DNA of 64,000 nt from contig NZ_RCOS01000062.1 in the NCBI RefSeq assembly GCF_003947435.1, forward strand, positions 62,001-126,000, in the 5' to 3' direction. Both the position numbers and the translations under genes were made by a program. Positions 1-8,568 of the stretch are shown piece after piece (the stretch's first letter is position 1; each line of letters starts with the position of its first letter). The notes under the pieces were generated by a model. It made no database searches, was not told where the DNA came from, and was given only the letters and a program-made list of their open reading frames with translations. Source of the DNA: Candidatus Methanodesulfokora washburnensis. GTDB lineage: Archaea; Korarchaeota; Korarchaeia; Korarchaeales; Korarchaeaceae.

Positions 1-444
1 TATCAACTGCATCCCCACTTTATAGGCCCTCCTCTTGAGGTCCTCCACTGCATTTCTGTCCTCTCCATACATCTTAGCTGGTGCCCCGAATGACAGGTAA
101 ACCTTGTCAACATAATCTATCAGCTCATCTATGCTGCTTCCCACAACCTCTGCAAGATCCCCTCCGACCTCCCTGGAGAGATTCAGCTTCCCATCGCTGA
201 AAGCCCCGGCTCCTCCAAATCCTGAGACTATGCTACAGGGATTGCACATTATGCATGCTCCTCTCTCTTTTCTAGGACATTTTCTGCTCTCTAAATCATT
301 TCCCATCTCTATTATCAATACATCAGCATTGGGAACAATTTTCTTTATCTCATATGCTGCAAAAAGCCCTGTAGGTCCAGCCCCAATTATTATTACATCC
401 CATTCATCCTGCAATGCTAGTTCCCTAGTTTTGATAGGGCTCAA
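1..444 (-). CDS. FAD-dependent dehydrogenase (COG2509-like), 3' end outside window
   Basis: This gene is absent from the ORF track because it runs off the window; I translated the minus strand by hand. Near the N-terminus is a dinucleotide-binding motif (IIIGAGPTGLFAAYEI), followed by a Cys-containing stretch (KCPRKERGACIMCNPC) and a glycine-rich FGGAGAFSDGKLN segment. This is the pattern of the archaeal and bacterial FAD-dependent dehydrogenases of COG2509; the substrate is unknown. No ATG is available. TTG codons at 444 and 414 are both possible starts, and I list the longer one. The metallophosphoesterase lies 17 bp upstream on the same strand, so the two probably form an operon. The plus-strand ORF 131-517 is a shadow of this gene. 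Confidence 0.75.
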   Translation of the reverse strand, partial: MSPIKTRELALQDEWDVIIIGAGPTGLFAAYEIKKIVPNADVLIIEMGNDLESRKCPRKERGACIMCNPCSIVSGFGGAGAFSDGKLNLSREVGGDLAEVVGSSIDELIDYVDKVYLSFGAPAKMYGEDRNAVEDLKRRAYKVGMQLI

Positions 445-461
445 AGTTCTAGGTAAAAACT

Positions 462-1205
462 TTACTGCTGAATATATAGATCAGATAGCCTTCCCAAATA
501 GAATCCATCCAAGGTGAATATATCTGATTCCCTGAGATCTATTGTTCCATGGGAGAAAATAGGCCCTCTGTAGTTTTTGGGCACCTCTCCTTTGTTCAGC
601 AGAGCACTTCCCAAAAATTTGTTAAACGCTGGCATTATAATAGCTCTCTTCTTTTCCCTCCTCCCATGAAGTTTTACCCTTGAGAAAACAAAGACCCTGA
701 CTAACTCTCTCAAATTCTCATCTTCCATCAAAACTGCTGGATGAAGATGAGCCATTATCAAATACCTTGAGTTCAATACATCATCGGAAGGCCAAGAGTG
801 ACCATGAAATAGCCCTACTCCCTCTATCACCGTTCCTTGGCTTCCCACAACTTCTACTTCTCTCGGAACCATCCTCTCCAAGAGCCCATCATGATTTCCT
901 TTTATCACTATTATCCTGTCGAAGAACTGAAGCCATAATGAGATAGCTTGATTTATCCTCTCCTCAGTCCTTTTATGAGAGCCTATTCTCTCCTTCAGAT
1001 CTCCGAGGACTATCAATTTCTTGGCATCACAACTCCTAGCTATATTCACCGCATCCATCGCCAAATCCCTGCTCTGATCGGGTATATATATGCCCTTTTT
1101 CCTCAGATTCTCCTCAAAACCTAGATGAAGGTCTGCTATCAACAGATACCTCTCATCTCCATCTATCAGAAGAGAGGGAAAACCCCACACAGGTCTTATC
1201 TGCAA
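462..1205 (-). CDS. Archaeal ICC-like metallophosphoesterase
   Basis: A 247-residue calcineurin-like phosphoesterase. The metal-binding motifs appear in order: ADLHLG (near residue 25), GDLKE (near 68), GNHDG (near 103), HGHSWP (near 135) and AHLHP (near 152). It resembles the archaeal phosphoesterase family related to SbcD (COG1407). The real substrate of this family is not established; a nucleotide or nucleic-acid phosphodiester is likely. It is probably cytoplasmic, with no signal peptide or membrane helix. It is the first gene of a minus-strand pair with the FAD-dependent dehydrogenase. Confidence 0.8.
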   Translation of the reverse strand: MQIRPVWGFPSLLIDGDERYLLIADLHLGFEENLRKKGIYIPDQSRDLAMDAVNIARSCDAKKLIVLGDLKERIGSHKRTEERINQAISLWLQFFDRIIVIKGNHDGLLERMVPREVEVVGSQGTVIEGVGLFHGHSWPSDDVLNSRYLIMAHLHPAVLMEDENLRELVRVFVFSRVKLHGRREKKRAIIMPAFNKFLGSALLNKGEVPKNYRGPIFSHGTIDLRESDIFTLDGFYLGRLSDLYIQQ

Positions 1206-1258
1206 CTCTAGTTTTCGAGCAGCAATGCTTTTAGCCTTTTACCCATACATTCAATAAA

Positions 1259-1600
1259 ATGATACCTGCAAAATATAGTTTTCTCAGAAAGGAGCTCCCA
1301 AAAAGAAGCATCAGAAAGCTTATAGATGTGGTTTACAGGAGAAAAGTGGAGAGACACATATTTCTTCCGAGTGGATTCTCATTTTATCTTGTAAGAGGAA
1401 GAGAGGGTGCATATATAGTGTTCGATAGGAACTACTGCAGCTGCATAGATTTTCTTCTGAGCGTTATCATTAGGGAGGAGAGGAAGCTCTGCTACCACAT
1501 AGCTGCCGTTATGATGGCGGAGGACATGAACTTGGTAAGGACAATAGAGCATAAAGATGATGAGCTTGAGACTGTTCTCAGGGAAATTTTCATGCAATAA
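1259..1600 (+). CDS. Small SWIM-type zinc finger protein
   Basis: A 113-residue protein with the spacing of a SWIM zinc finger: a CSC pair near residue 60 and CYH near residue 80. SWIM domains bind nucleic acid or protein. Archaeal stand-alone versions are poorly characterised, and some act with recombination proteins. It starts with ATG 54 bp from the divergent phosphoesterase start, so the short gap holds both promoters. A bidirectional minus-strand ORF over the same DNA is a shadow. Confidence 0.65.
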   Translation: MIPAKYSFLRKELPKRSIRKLIDVVYRRKVERHIFLPSGFSFYLVRGREGAYIVFDRNYCSCIDFLLSVIIREERKLCYHIAAVMMAEDMNLVRTIEHKDDELETVLREIFMQ

Positions 1601-1650
1601 AAGAATGCTTATATAGTGAAGCTCTCAGCATCATTAGGTGACTGTCGAGG

Positions 1651-2406
1651 TTGGTGGAGATAAAGGACGAGGAAGAGATAGAGCCGATGTCATATCATAG
1701 GAGAGTTCTGAAGGAGATGGTCGCTAAAAAGATAGCAGGAGACATTCTCTACTCATCAAACATAGGATTGGCTATGAAAAAGTGGAGAGAGTACTTCGGA
1801 GTGAAGCAGAGCGAGCTTGCAAAGATGCTGGGAATATCGGCATCTGTGATATCGGACTATGAGTCGGGCAGGAGGAGAAGCCCGGGGTCCTACGTTCTCA
1901 AGAGATTCATACAGGCTATAATAGCGAAAGATGAGGAAACCGGAGGAAATAAGCTGAAGGTTCTCGCAAAGTCCATGGGAATCGGGTTGCTTCTCTCAAG
2001 CGTGATAGATATGGCCGAGATGACGATTCCAGTGGAGCTGGAGAAGTTTATTGAGTGGATTGATGGCGAGCTTATTGTTCCGGGCAATACATTAATACAC
2101 GGCTATACCGTCATAGATAGCATAAGAGCGATAGAGAACCTTTCAGGAACAGATTTCATGAAGCTATTCGGCTCATCGACAGAGAGAGCTCTCATATTCA
2201 CGAGAGTTGGAACAGGAAGGAGCCCGATGGTGGCCCTGAAGGTCTTCGACATAAGACCAAGTCTTGTTGTGCTGCATGGACTCAAGCCAGATTCGGTAGA
2301 TAGACTTGGAATAAGACTTGCTGAGATAATGGGTGTTCCTCTGGCAGTTTCTAAGATGGAAAGTGTGAGAGACATGGTGGAATCCCTGAGAAAAAGGCTC
2401 GAGTGA
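1651..2406 (+). CDS. XRE-family transcriptional regulator, COG1709 type
   Basis: A 251-residue predicted DNA-binding regulator. The helix-turn-helix lies near residues 45-85 (KQSELAKMLGISASVISDYE), and a C-terminal domain of about 130 residues may sense a ligand. The start is a TTG just after GTCGAGG. It lies immediately upstream of the HMG-CoA synthase/thiolase/DUF35 operon. In several archaea such regulators sit beside this mevalonate-pathway cluster, so control of isoprenoid synthesis is a reasonable inference but is not shown by the sequence. Confidence 0.75.
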   Translation: MVEIKDEEEIEPMSYHRRVLKEMVAKKIAGDILYSSNIGLAMKKWREYFGVKQSELAKMLGISASVISDYESGRRRSPGSYVLKRFIQAIIAKDEETGGNKLKVLAKSMGIGLLLSSVIDMAEMTIPVELEKFIEWIDGELIVPGNTLIHGYTVIDSIRAIENLSGTDFMKLFGSSTERALIFTRVGTGRSPMVALKVFDIRPSLVVLHGLKPDSVDRLGIRLAEIMGVPLAVSKMESVRDMVESLRKRLE

Positions 2407-2528
2407 GGTTAGTCTTTAGACGATTCTCTTATAGCCATTAAACTAAACTTTAAATTGCACCTTCTTGCTAGCTTGTCACCTTTCGCATCTGTTGTCAACT
2501 TTATTACAATATACTGGAGGTGATGTTA

Positions 2529-3614
2529 TTGAGACCTGATAGACAAGTTGGGATAGTAGGATGGGGAGTTTATGTTCCCATGTACAGGATAAGATCTGAG
2601 GAACTTGCCAGAGCTTGGGGAAGAGATTGGAAAAGGCATGCTGCAGGGATAATGGTGGAGGAGAAGAGTGTCCCCGGGATAGATGAGGACACATTCACCA
2701 TAGCCTACGAAGCAGCTTCAAATGCAATTAGAAGGGCTAGGATAGATCCCTCTAAGATAAATGCTGTTTATGTCGGGACGGAATCAAAACCCTATGCTGT
2801 AAAGCCTACGTCCACAATATTGGCTGAGGCACTGGGAATAGGTGGTCAGAAAAGGGCCACAACAGGAGCAGATTTCGAGTTTGCATGCAAAGCAGGGACT
2901 GAGGCGATGCAGGCAGTTATAGGTTTAGTTGGGTCCAACATGATAGATTATGGCCTTGTTGTAGGGGCTGATACAGCCCAGGGAGCACCGGGAGATGCCC
3001 TAGAATATACTGCGTCCTCAGGAGGTGCTGCGTTTGTAATAGGTCCGGCAGAGGAGTCTGTTGCTATTATAAAAGCGAGCTGCTCGTATGTGACAGATAC
3101 TCCAGACTTCTGGAGAAGGCAGCATGAGAGATATCCCGCGCACACAAGGGCTTTTACAGGAGAGCCTGCCTACTTCCACCACATAATAGGGGCTGCAAGG
3201 ATGTTAATGGAGGAAATTGGGACCAAACCCGAGGACTATGATTATGCTGTCTTTCACCAGCCAAATGGAAAGTTTCCGCTTAGAGTGGGCCAACGCTTAG
3301 GCTTCCCTCCGGAGAAGATAAAACCAGGGTTGATTACACCATATATAGGGAATACATACAGCGGCTCATCTCTTATAGGACTTTCAGCAATCTTGGACAT
3401 AGCTTCCCCCGGCCAGAGGATATTAGTGGTCTCATTTGGCTCTGGAGCTGGGAGTGATGCATTTCATATAGAGGTGACTGACAAAGTTGAGGAAGTCAGG
3501 GATCTAGCACCGAAGGTGATGGACTATGTCAATAGAAAGAAGTATGTTGATTACACCATATATGCAAGAAACAGAAGGATGATAACCCTCCTGAAGGACT
3601 TCAGCGGATATTGA
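2529..3614 (+). CDS. Hydroxymethylglutaryl-CoA synthase (archaeal type)
   Basis: Condenses acetyl-CoA with acetoacetyl-CoA to HMG-CoA in the mevalonate route to archaeal lipids. The nucleophilic cysteine is in [13 protein letters not shown], and histidines occur in YFHHIIG and FHQPNGKFP; length (about 360 residues) fits archaeal HMGS. The ORF is open from GTG 2520, but a strong GGAGGTGAT site at 2516-2524 best fits the TTG at 2529. The thiolase and DUF35 genes follow almost without gaps, consistent with the thiolase-DUF35-HMGS complex known from a methanogen, where DUF35 links the two enzymes. Confidence 0.93.
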   Translation: MRPDRQVGIVGWGVYVPMYRIRSEELARAWGRDWKRHAAGIMVEEKSVPGIDEDTFTIAYEAASNAIRRARIDPSKINAVYVGTESKPYAVKPTSTILAEALGIGGQKRATTGADFEFACKAGTEAMQAVIGLVGSNMIDYGLVVGADTAQGAPGDALEYTASSGGAAFVIGPAEESVAIIKASCSYVTDTPDFWRRQHERYPAHTRAFTGEPAYFHHIIGAARMLMEEIGTKPEDYDYAVFHQPNGKFPLRVGQRLGFPPEKIKPGLITPYIGNTYSGSSLIGLSAILDIASPGQRILVVSFGSGAGSDAFHIEVTDKVEEVRDLAPKVMDYVNRKKYVDYTIYARNRRMITLLKDFSGY

Positions 3615-3624
3615 GGTGATTCAA

Positions 3625-4746
3625 TTGGCATCCATAATAGGTGCTGGTTTGGTGAAAGTGTCCAATCACTGGAACATGTCAATAGAGGATCTGGCTTATG
3701 AAGCAGCTGAGCAGGCCATGAAAGATATAAATTCGGAGAGAATAGATGCTATAATAGTGGCAAATGCCTTTTCAGGCGTGGCTAATGGTCAGGAGAACCT
3801 TGCAGCTCATATAGCATCGAGTCTAGGCATGGCAAGGAAGCCATCTTTCAAGGTTGAGCTTGAAGGAGCTTCCGGAGGTGCTGCTCTGCTGGCTGCATGC
3901 TCAATGCTAAGCAGATATGAAAGGATACTGATCGTAGGAGTGGAGAAGTTGAGCGATGTGACATCGCTCGAGGACATTACATCCGTTGTATCGAGCTCAA
4001 TAAACAGGGAGCATGAGGGAATCCTTGGAGCAACAATATACTCACATCATGCCCTCATGATGAGGGAATACATGAGGAGGTATAAGTTGGAGGAGAGGGA
4101 TTTCGGCTACTTTCCAATTATGATGCATGAGAATGCAGTTAACGTCCCTCATGCGCAGTTGAGGTTCAAGGTGAGCATGGAGGACTATATAGAATCCCCG
4201 TATGTTTCAACTCCATTGAAGCTCATGGACGTGCCTTCTGAAGCAGATGGTGCAGCAGCAATAGTAATAAGCAGATCTGATGGACCTGTAAAGGTATCTG
4301 GCATTGGATTTAGCGGAAATGAAGCTGTTATAACGCATAGAATTGATCAGCTTGACATGGAAAATATAACAGCTGCATTCAGCAGTGCCATGAGGGAAGC
4401 GGGCATCGATACCAAGGACTTGGACTTCGTCCAGATCCATGACACAAGCAGCGTGCTCGCATACCTGCAGATAGAATCATTGGGTCTTTCTGATAAAGGA
4501 AAGGCACCTAAGGACACCGAAAGCGGGAAGTTTAGGAGAGATGGGGAGATTCCCATAAATCCTGAGGGGGGAATGAAAGCTAGAGGCTATCCTGTGGGAG
4601 CAAGCGGTGTGTATCAGCTAGCTGAGTCATATATGCAGTTGCAGGGAACTGCAGATGGCTACCAAGTTCAGGGAGCGAAGAACTGTGCTGTTGTCAGTTT
4701 AGGAGGGCTGGCTAGCAGTTGTGTTGTTGCTGTGTTGAGGAGGTGA
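3625..4746 (+). CDS. Acetyl-CoA acetyltransferase-like protein (thiolase fold), atypical active site
   Basis: A thiolase-superfamily protein between HMGS and DUF35, where acetoacetyl-CoA thiolase is expected. The fold is clear along its length (ENLAAHIASSLG, VGVEKLSDV, SEADGAAA, NPEGGMKARG). Two residues usually essential differ: the nucleophile region reads ELEGASGGAAL where homologues have EAACASGG (Cys to Gly), and GYPVGASG stands where GHPVGATG is usual (His to Tyr). The histidine of IHDTSS is kept. It may be inactive, structural, or mechanistically different. The start is TTG 3625, preceded by GAGGTGAT overlapping the HMGS stop; the track start GTG 3616 lies inside that site. Confidence 0.85.
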   Translation: MASIIGAGLVKVSNHWNMSIEDLAYEAAEQAMKDINSERIDAIIVANAFSGVANGQENLAAHIASSLGMARKPSFKVELEGASGGAALLAACSMLSRYERILIVGVEKLSDVTSLEDITSVVSSSINREHEGILGATIYSHHALMMREYMRRYKLEERDFGYFPIMMHENAVNVPHAQLRFKVSMEDYIESPYVSTPLKLMDVPSEADGAAAIVISRSDGPVKVSGIGFSGNEAVITHRIDQLDMENITAAFSSAMREAGIDTKDLDFVQIHDTSSVLAYLQIESLGLSDKGKAPKDTESGKFRRDGEIPINPEGGMKARGYPVGASGVYQLAESYMQLQGTADGYQVQGAKNCAVVSLGGLASSCVVAVLRR

Positions 4747-4750
4747 TCCC

Positions 4751-5158
4751 ATGTACAGTTGGCTAAATGTCCCATCTTATTGGAGGAACAAGTCCAGAAG
4801 ATACATGCTTATAGGAGGGAAATGTAGGGATTGCGGGCATAAGTTCTTCCCATTTAGAAGAACATGTCCGAAATGCGGATCTCGCTCTGTGATAGAGGAA
4901 AAACTGCCGAGAAGAGGAAGGGTTCTGGAGCACACTGTGGTGCACAATCCTCCCAGAGGATATGAGTATTACACTCCCTACGTTCTAGCACTTGTCGAGC
5001 TGGAGGATGGAGCCAAGGTTTTAGCCCAGCTCACGGATGTGGATCCAGAGGAAGTCAAGGAGGGAATGGAAGTGGAGATGTCGCTGAGAATACTGAGAGT
5101 ATGCGGGGAGTCGGGCTTCATAGCTTACGGTTATAAGTTCAGGCCTGCTACGAAATAA
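4751..5158 (+). CDS. DUF35 OB-fold/zinc-ribbon scaffold protein
   Basis: A 135-residue protein with an N-terminal rubredoxin-like zinc ribbon (CRDCGHKFF, CPKCGSR) and a C-terminal OB fold. In archaea this family bridges thiolase and HMG-CoA synthase and passes acetoacetyl-CoA between them. It ends the three-gene operon. An excellent GGAGGTGATCCC site precedes the ATG. Confidence 0.9.
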   Translation: MYSWLNVPSYWRNKSRRYMLIGGKCRDCGHKFFPFRRTCPKCGSRSVIEEKLPRRGRVLEHTVVHNPPRGYEYYTPYVLALVELEDGAKVLAQLTDVDPEEVKEGMEVEMSLRILRVCGESGFIAYGYKFRPATK

Positions 5159-5353
5159 ATATCTTTATTTTTTACTTTTTTAATATGTATGAGAGAACCA
5201 TTGGAGGAGAATGACTTTACAGGGAAAGAGGTTCTCTCGAGCTCTCAACTGCGAATAATCGAGCTTAAAAATTATCGTTCAAGAAACAGTTCTTTACTTG
5301 AATGCGCTGTTATAAACAGCCATGTTTTTATCCATCAGCCGACATCATAGATC
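5159..5353 (+). terminator. T-rich terminator region after the HMGS operon
   Basis: The gap between DUF35 and gatD begins with the T-rich run TCTTTATTTTTTACTTTTTT (5163-5182), typical of archaeal T-tract termination. The rest holds a possible 7-bp stem (GAGAACC/GGTTCTC) but no convincing gene. Confidence 0.35.
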
Positions 5354-6685
5354 ATGCCCCTGTCCTATGCGGGTAAAGCATACGCCCTTCTAGAGAGATA
5401 TAACGTTGAGGACTACGATTTAGTTAAGATAATAACTGAAAAGGGAGAGATTGTGGGAAGAATAATGCCTAGACCAAGCATATTTGACGATGAACATGTG
5501 ATAATAAAATTGCCGAATGGATACAATATAGGCGTTAACATAGGAAAGATAAGTGAAATCAAGGTTCTGGAGAAAGCATATCAGAGAGAGGAGGCCATAC
5601 CAGAGGTTGAATTCAGGGAAAATCTTCCTTACATCCCTTTTATTGTCACTGGAGGCACCATATCCTCTAGAGTTGATTACAGAACTGGAGCTGTGAGAGC
5701 ATATGAGAAACCAGAGGAACTTCTAGACCTGATACCAGAGCTTGCGGACATCGCTAACATAAAATACAAGCCAATTTTCGCTGAGTTTAGTGAGAACCTC
5801 ACCCCAAGTCACTGGAAAAAGATGGCAGAGAGAGCATCAGAGGAGCTAAACAGCGGAGCTAGAGGTGTCGTGATAGCGCATGGTACTGATACAATGCATT
5901 ACTCAGCAGCAGCTCTTTCCTTCATGCTGATGAACTTGAGAAAACCGGTGGTTTTTGTTGGATCCCAGAGATCCATAGATAGACCATCTACTGATGCTGT
6001 GCTCAACTTAATAGCTGCAGTTAAGGTAGCAGCACAATCCGACATAGGAGAGGTTGTGATAACAATGCATGGAAGTCCATCTGATGAGTTTGCATGGGTT
6101 TTAAGAGGAGTAAAAGCAAGAAAAATGCACACATCTAGAAGAGATGCGTTTATACCAGTCAACTCCCCTCCTATAGCCAAGGTCACAAGGGAAAAGATAG
6201 AGATAATGTCGAAGTACAGAAAAGCTGATGAGAGCTCGAGAGTTGAGTTCGATGGAAGGATTGATGAAAGAGTGTTTCTCCTTTATACTTGGCCTGGGAT
6301 GAGTCCTGATATAATAGAGAGCATAAGATCTCTTGGCTACAGAGGTCTGGTTATAGCAGGAACAGGTCTGGGGCACACCCCATCCCGCATAATACCGAGT
6401 ATAGAAAGGCTTGTCAGGGATGGTGTGCCCGTTGTTATGACATCTCAGACCATTTTTGGAAGAGTAAACCTCAGAGTGTACGAAACTGGCAGGCTTCTTC
6501 TGAAAGCCGGAGTAATTCCTGGAGAGGACATGCTTCCCGAGGTTGCTTTGGTCAAGCTGATGTTTGTGCTGGGTCACTGCAATGAGATGGAGTGCATAAG
6601 AGAGATGATGCTTAGAAACATCGCAGGCGAGATATCAAGCTCGATAAGCATGAGGGATTTCCCTCCGTGCTGGGTGATGCGATGA
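5354..6685 (+). CDS. gatD: Glutamyl-tRNA(Gln) amidotransferase subunit D
   Basis: The asparaginase-like subunit of the archaeal GatDE enzyme. It releases ammonia from glutamine (or asparagine) for conversion of Glu-tRNA(Gln) to Gln-tRNA(Gln). After an N-terminal barrel domain of about 90 residues come the asparaginase threonine motif FIVTGGTISS (near 95) and the second motif IAHGTDTMHYSAAALS (near 175). The length of 443 residues is normal. Its stop overlaps the gatE start in an ATGA arrangement, implying translational coupling. Confidence 0.95.
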   Translation: MPLSYAGKAYALLERYNVEDYDLVKIITEKGEIVGRIMPRPSIFDDEHVIIKLPNGYNIGVNIGKISEIKVLEKAYQREEAIPEVEFRENLPYIPFIVTGGTISSRVDYRTGAVRAYEKPEELLDLIPELADIANIKYKPIFAEFSENLTPSHWKKMAERASEELNSGARGVVIAHGTDTMHYSAAALSFMLMNLRKPVVFVGSQRSIDRPSTDAVLNLIAAVKVAAQSDIGEVVITMHGSPSDEFAWVLRGVKARKMHTSRRDAFIPVNSPPIAKVTREKIEIMSKYRKADESSRVEFDGRIDERVFLLYTWPGMSPDIIESIRSLGYRGLVIAGTGLGHTPSRIIPSIERLVRDGVPVVMTSQTIFGRVNLRVYETGRLLLKAGVIPGEDMLPEVALVKLMFVLGHCNEMECIREMMLRNIAGEISSSISMRDFPPCWVMR

Positions 6686-8568
6686 AAGAAATTAAAGTTG
6701 GTTTGGAGATACATCAGAGGCTTAGAACACACAAGCTCTTCTGCAACTGTCCATCCACCTTGATGGAGATGGAGCCGGATTGTTGGATAATGAGAATGAT
6801 GGGTGTTTCAAGAAGCGAGCTTGGATCAATAGATCCTGCTGCTAGATTTGAGCTTCTGAGACAGAGAAAGTTTCTGTACGGTACCTACTTTGATGGAACA
6901 TGCGAGGTTGAGCTTGATGAATCTCCTCCTCTTGAGATGAACAGAGAAGCTGTTGAAATAGCGATAAAAATAGCTAAAATGCTGAACATGGATGTAGTTG
7001 ATGAGATACACACGATGAGAAAGATAGTTGTCGACGGAAGCAACACAACAGGCTTTCAGAGGACTGCTCTTATCGCTATAGGAGATGAAAAAAGCATGAT
7101 AAGGACAGATCAAGGAGATGTTAGGATAGCCACTCTCTGCTTGGAGGAGGAGTCTGCTTTCATAGCTGAGACCGGTCCTGACTTCGTCAAGTATAGGCTG
7201 GACAGACTTGGAATTCCCCTAGTTGAGATAGCCACTTATCCTGATATAAAAAGTCCAGAACAGGCAAAAGAGGTTGCTTTGAAGATAGGAAGGATATTAA
7301 GGGCTACTGGAAAGGTGATGAGAGGTATTGGGACGATAAGACAGGATATAAATGTGAGCATAGAGGGAGGAGCTAGGCAGGAGATAAAAGGAGTTCAGGA
7401 GCCAGATCTAATCCCTATTGTAATATCAAGAGAGGTGGATAGACAGCTAAATCTCCTGAAAATAAGGGATGAGATCCTTGAAAGAGGAATTACAGAGGAG
7501 GATATAGGGGGATTTTTTGACCTTACTGATGTGTTAAAGAGGGCAGAAAAAGGATTTGTGAGGAAAGCTATTGATTCTGGCGGATCTGCATTTGCAATAT
7601 ATGCCAGAAAAATGAAAGGATTGATAGGAAGAGAGATACAGCCAGGAAGAAGGCTTGGGACAGAGCTTGCCAGTTATGCAAAGGTTTTTGCCGGCGTTAA
7701 GGGAATAATACACTCAGATGAACTTCCTAACTACGGAATAAGCTCAGATCTTGTGGCTGAGATCAGGAAGAGGTTGGAAATAGGAGAGGAGGATGGATTC
7801 ATTCTAGTGATATCCGATAGAAGAACAGCTGAGATAGCGCTAAAATCCGTAGCTGATAGGCTTAGATATGCCATCAAAGGGGTTCCTGAGGAGACAAGAA
7901 GGGCATTGGAGGACGGAAATACAGAGTTCATGAGACCGATGCCCGGATCTGCTAGGATGTATCCTGAGACAGATGTACTTCCCGTCTTATCCTATCCATT
8001 TCTCAAAGCACTGGAGGGATGGAAACCGGAGTTTCCAGAGGATATAATAGGCAGGCTGGTGTCCTATGGGATAAGCAGAGATCAGGCTGAGGAGATATTT
8101 GATGAGGAGAAGGTGGAGCTTTTTGAGAGGACATCCTGCTTGTGCAAAAACCTTTCAAGAGGATTTATAGCAAGCACACTGACATCCATGATGAAATATC
8201 TGAGGAGAGAAGGGGTTAAGGTGGAGCTAATTCCGGAGGACAAGCTCATTGAGACACTTCTCATGGTTGATCAAGGAGCTCTGGCTAAGGAAGCTGTTGA
8301 GAATGTGATCAGAGATCTGGCAGAAGATCCGAATGCTGATGTCAAGGAGATAGCAAGAAGATATAGCATGAGCCAGGAGGAGCTGGAGAAGCTGATAGAT
8401 GATGTGATATCCTTGCACAAGGATGAGCTGATGAGAGCTGGGGAAAAAGCCTTCAGCATGCTAATGGGCGAGGTGATGAAGAAGGTCAGGGGAAAGGTGG
8501 ATGGAAGAATAGTGAGCTCCAAGCTCAGAGAAAGAATCAAGAAGGAGATATCACAGAAATCCCTCTAA
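6682..8568 (+). CDS. gatE: Glutamyl-tRNA(Gln) amidotransferase subunit E
   Basis: The tRNA-binding and kinase-like subunit of GatDE. It begins KVGLEIHQRLRTHKLFCNCPS, carries the GatB/E core with a long inserted AspRS-like region, and ends in a helical YqeY-like tail (about residues 500-628). I place the start at ATG 6682 (the gatD TGA is 6683-6685) rather than the track GTG at 6667. The 3' end overlaps the convergent DNA polymerase gene by 18 bp. Confidence 0.95.
   Translation: MKEIKVGLEIHQRLRTHKLFCNCPSTLMEMEPDCWIMRMMGVSRSELGSIDPAARFELLRQRKFLYGTYFDGTCEVELDESPPLEMNREAVEIAIKIAKMLNMDVVDEIHTMRKIVVDGSNTTGFQRTALIAIGDEKSMIRTDQGDVRIATLCLEEESAFIAETGPDFVKYRLDRLGIPLVEIATYPDIKSPEQAKEVALKIGRILRATGKVMRGIGTIRQDINVSIEGGARQEIKGVQEPDLIPIVISREVDRQLNLLKIRDEILERGITEEDIGGFFDLTDVLKRAEKGFVRKAIDSGGSAFAIYARKMKGLIGREIQPGRRLGTELASYAKVFAGVKGIIHSDELPNYGISSDLVAEIRKRLEIGEEDGFILVISDRRTAEIALKSVADRLRYAIKGVPEETRRALEDGNTEFMRPMPGSARMYPETDVLPVLSYPFLKALEGWKPEFPEDIIGRLVSYGISRDQAEEIFDEEKVELFERTSCLCKNLSRGFIASTLTSMMKYLRREGVKVELIPEDKLIETLLMVDQGALAKEAVENVIRDLAEDPNADVKEIARRYSMSQEELEKLIDDVISLHKDELMRAGEKAFSMLMGEVMKKVRGKVDGRIVSSKLRERIKKEISQKSL

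Noticed and set aside
131-517. Plus-strand 128-aa ORF
   Set aside because: Complement of a real minus-strand FAD-dependent dehydrogenase with intact GxGxxG motif; a shadow.
5190-5350. Small RNA in the gap before gatD
   Set aside because: One imperfect 7-bp stem, no C/D boxes and no clear promoter pair; too weak.
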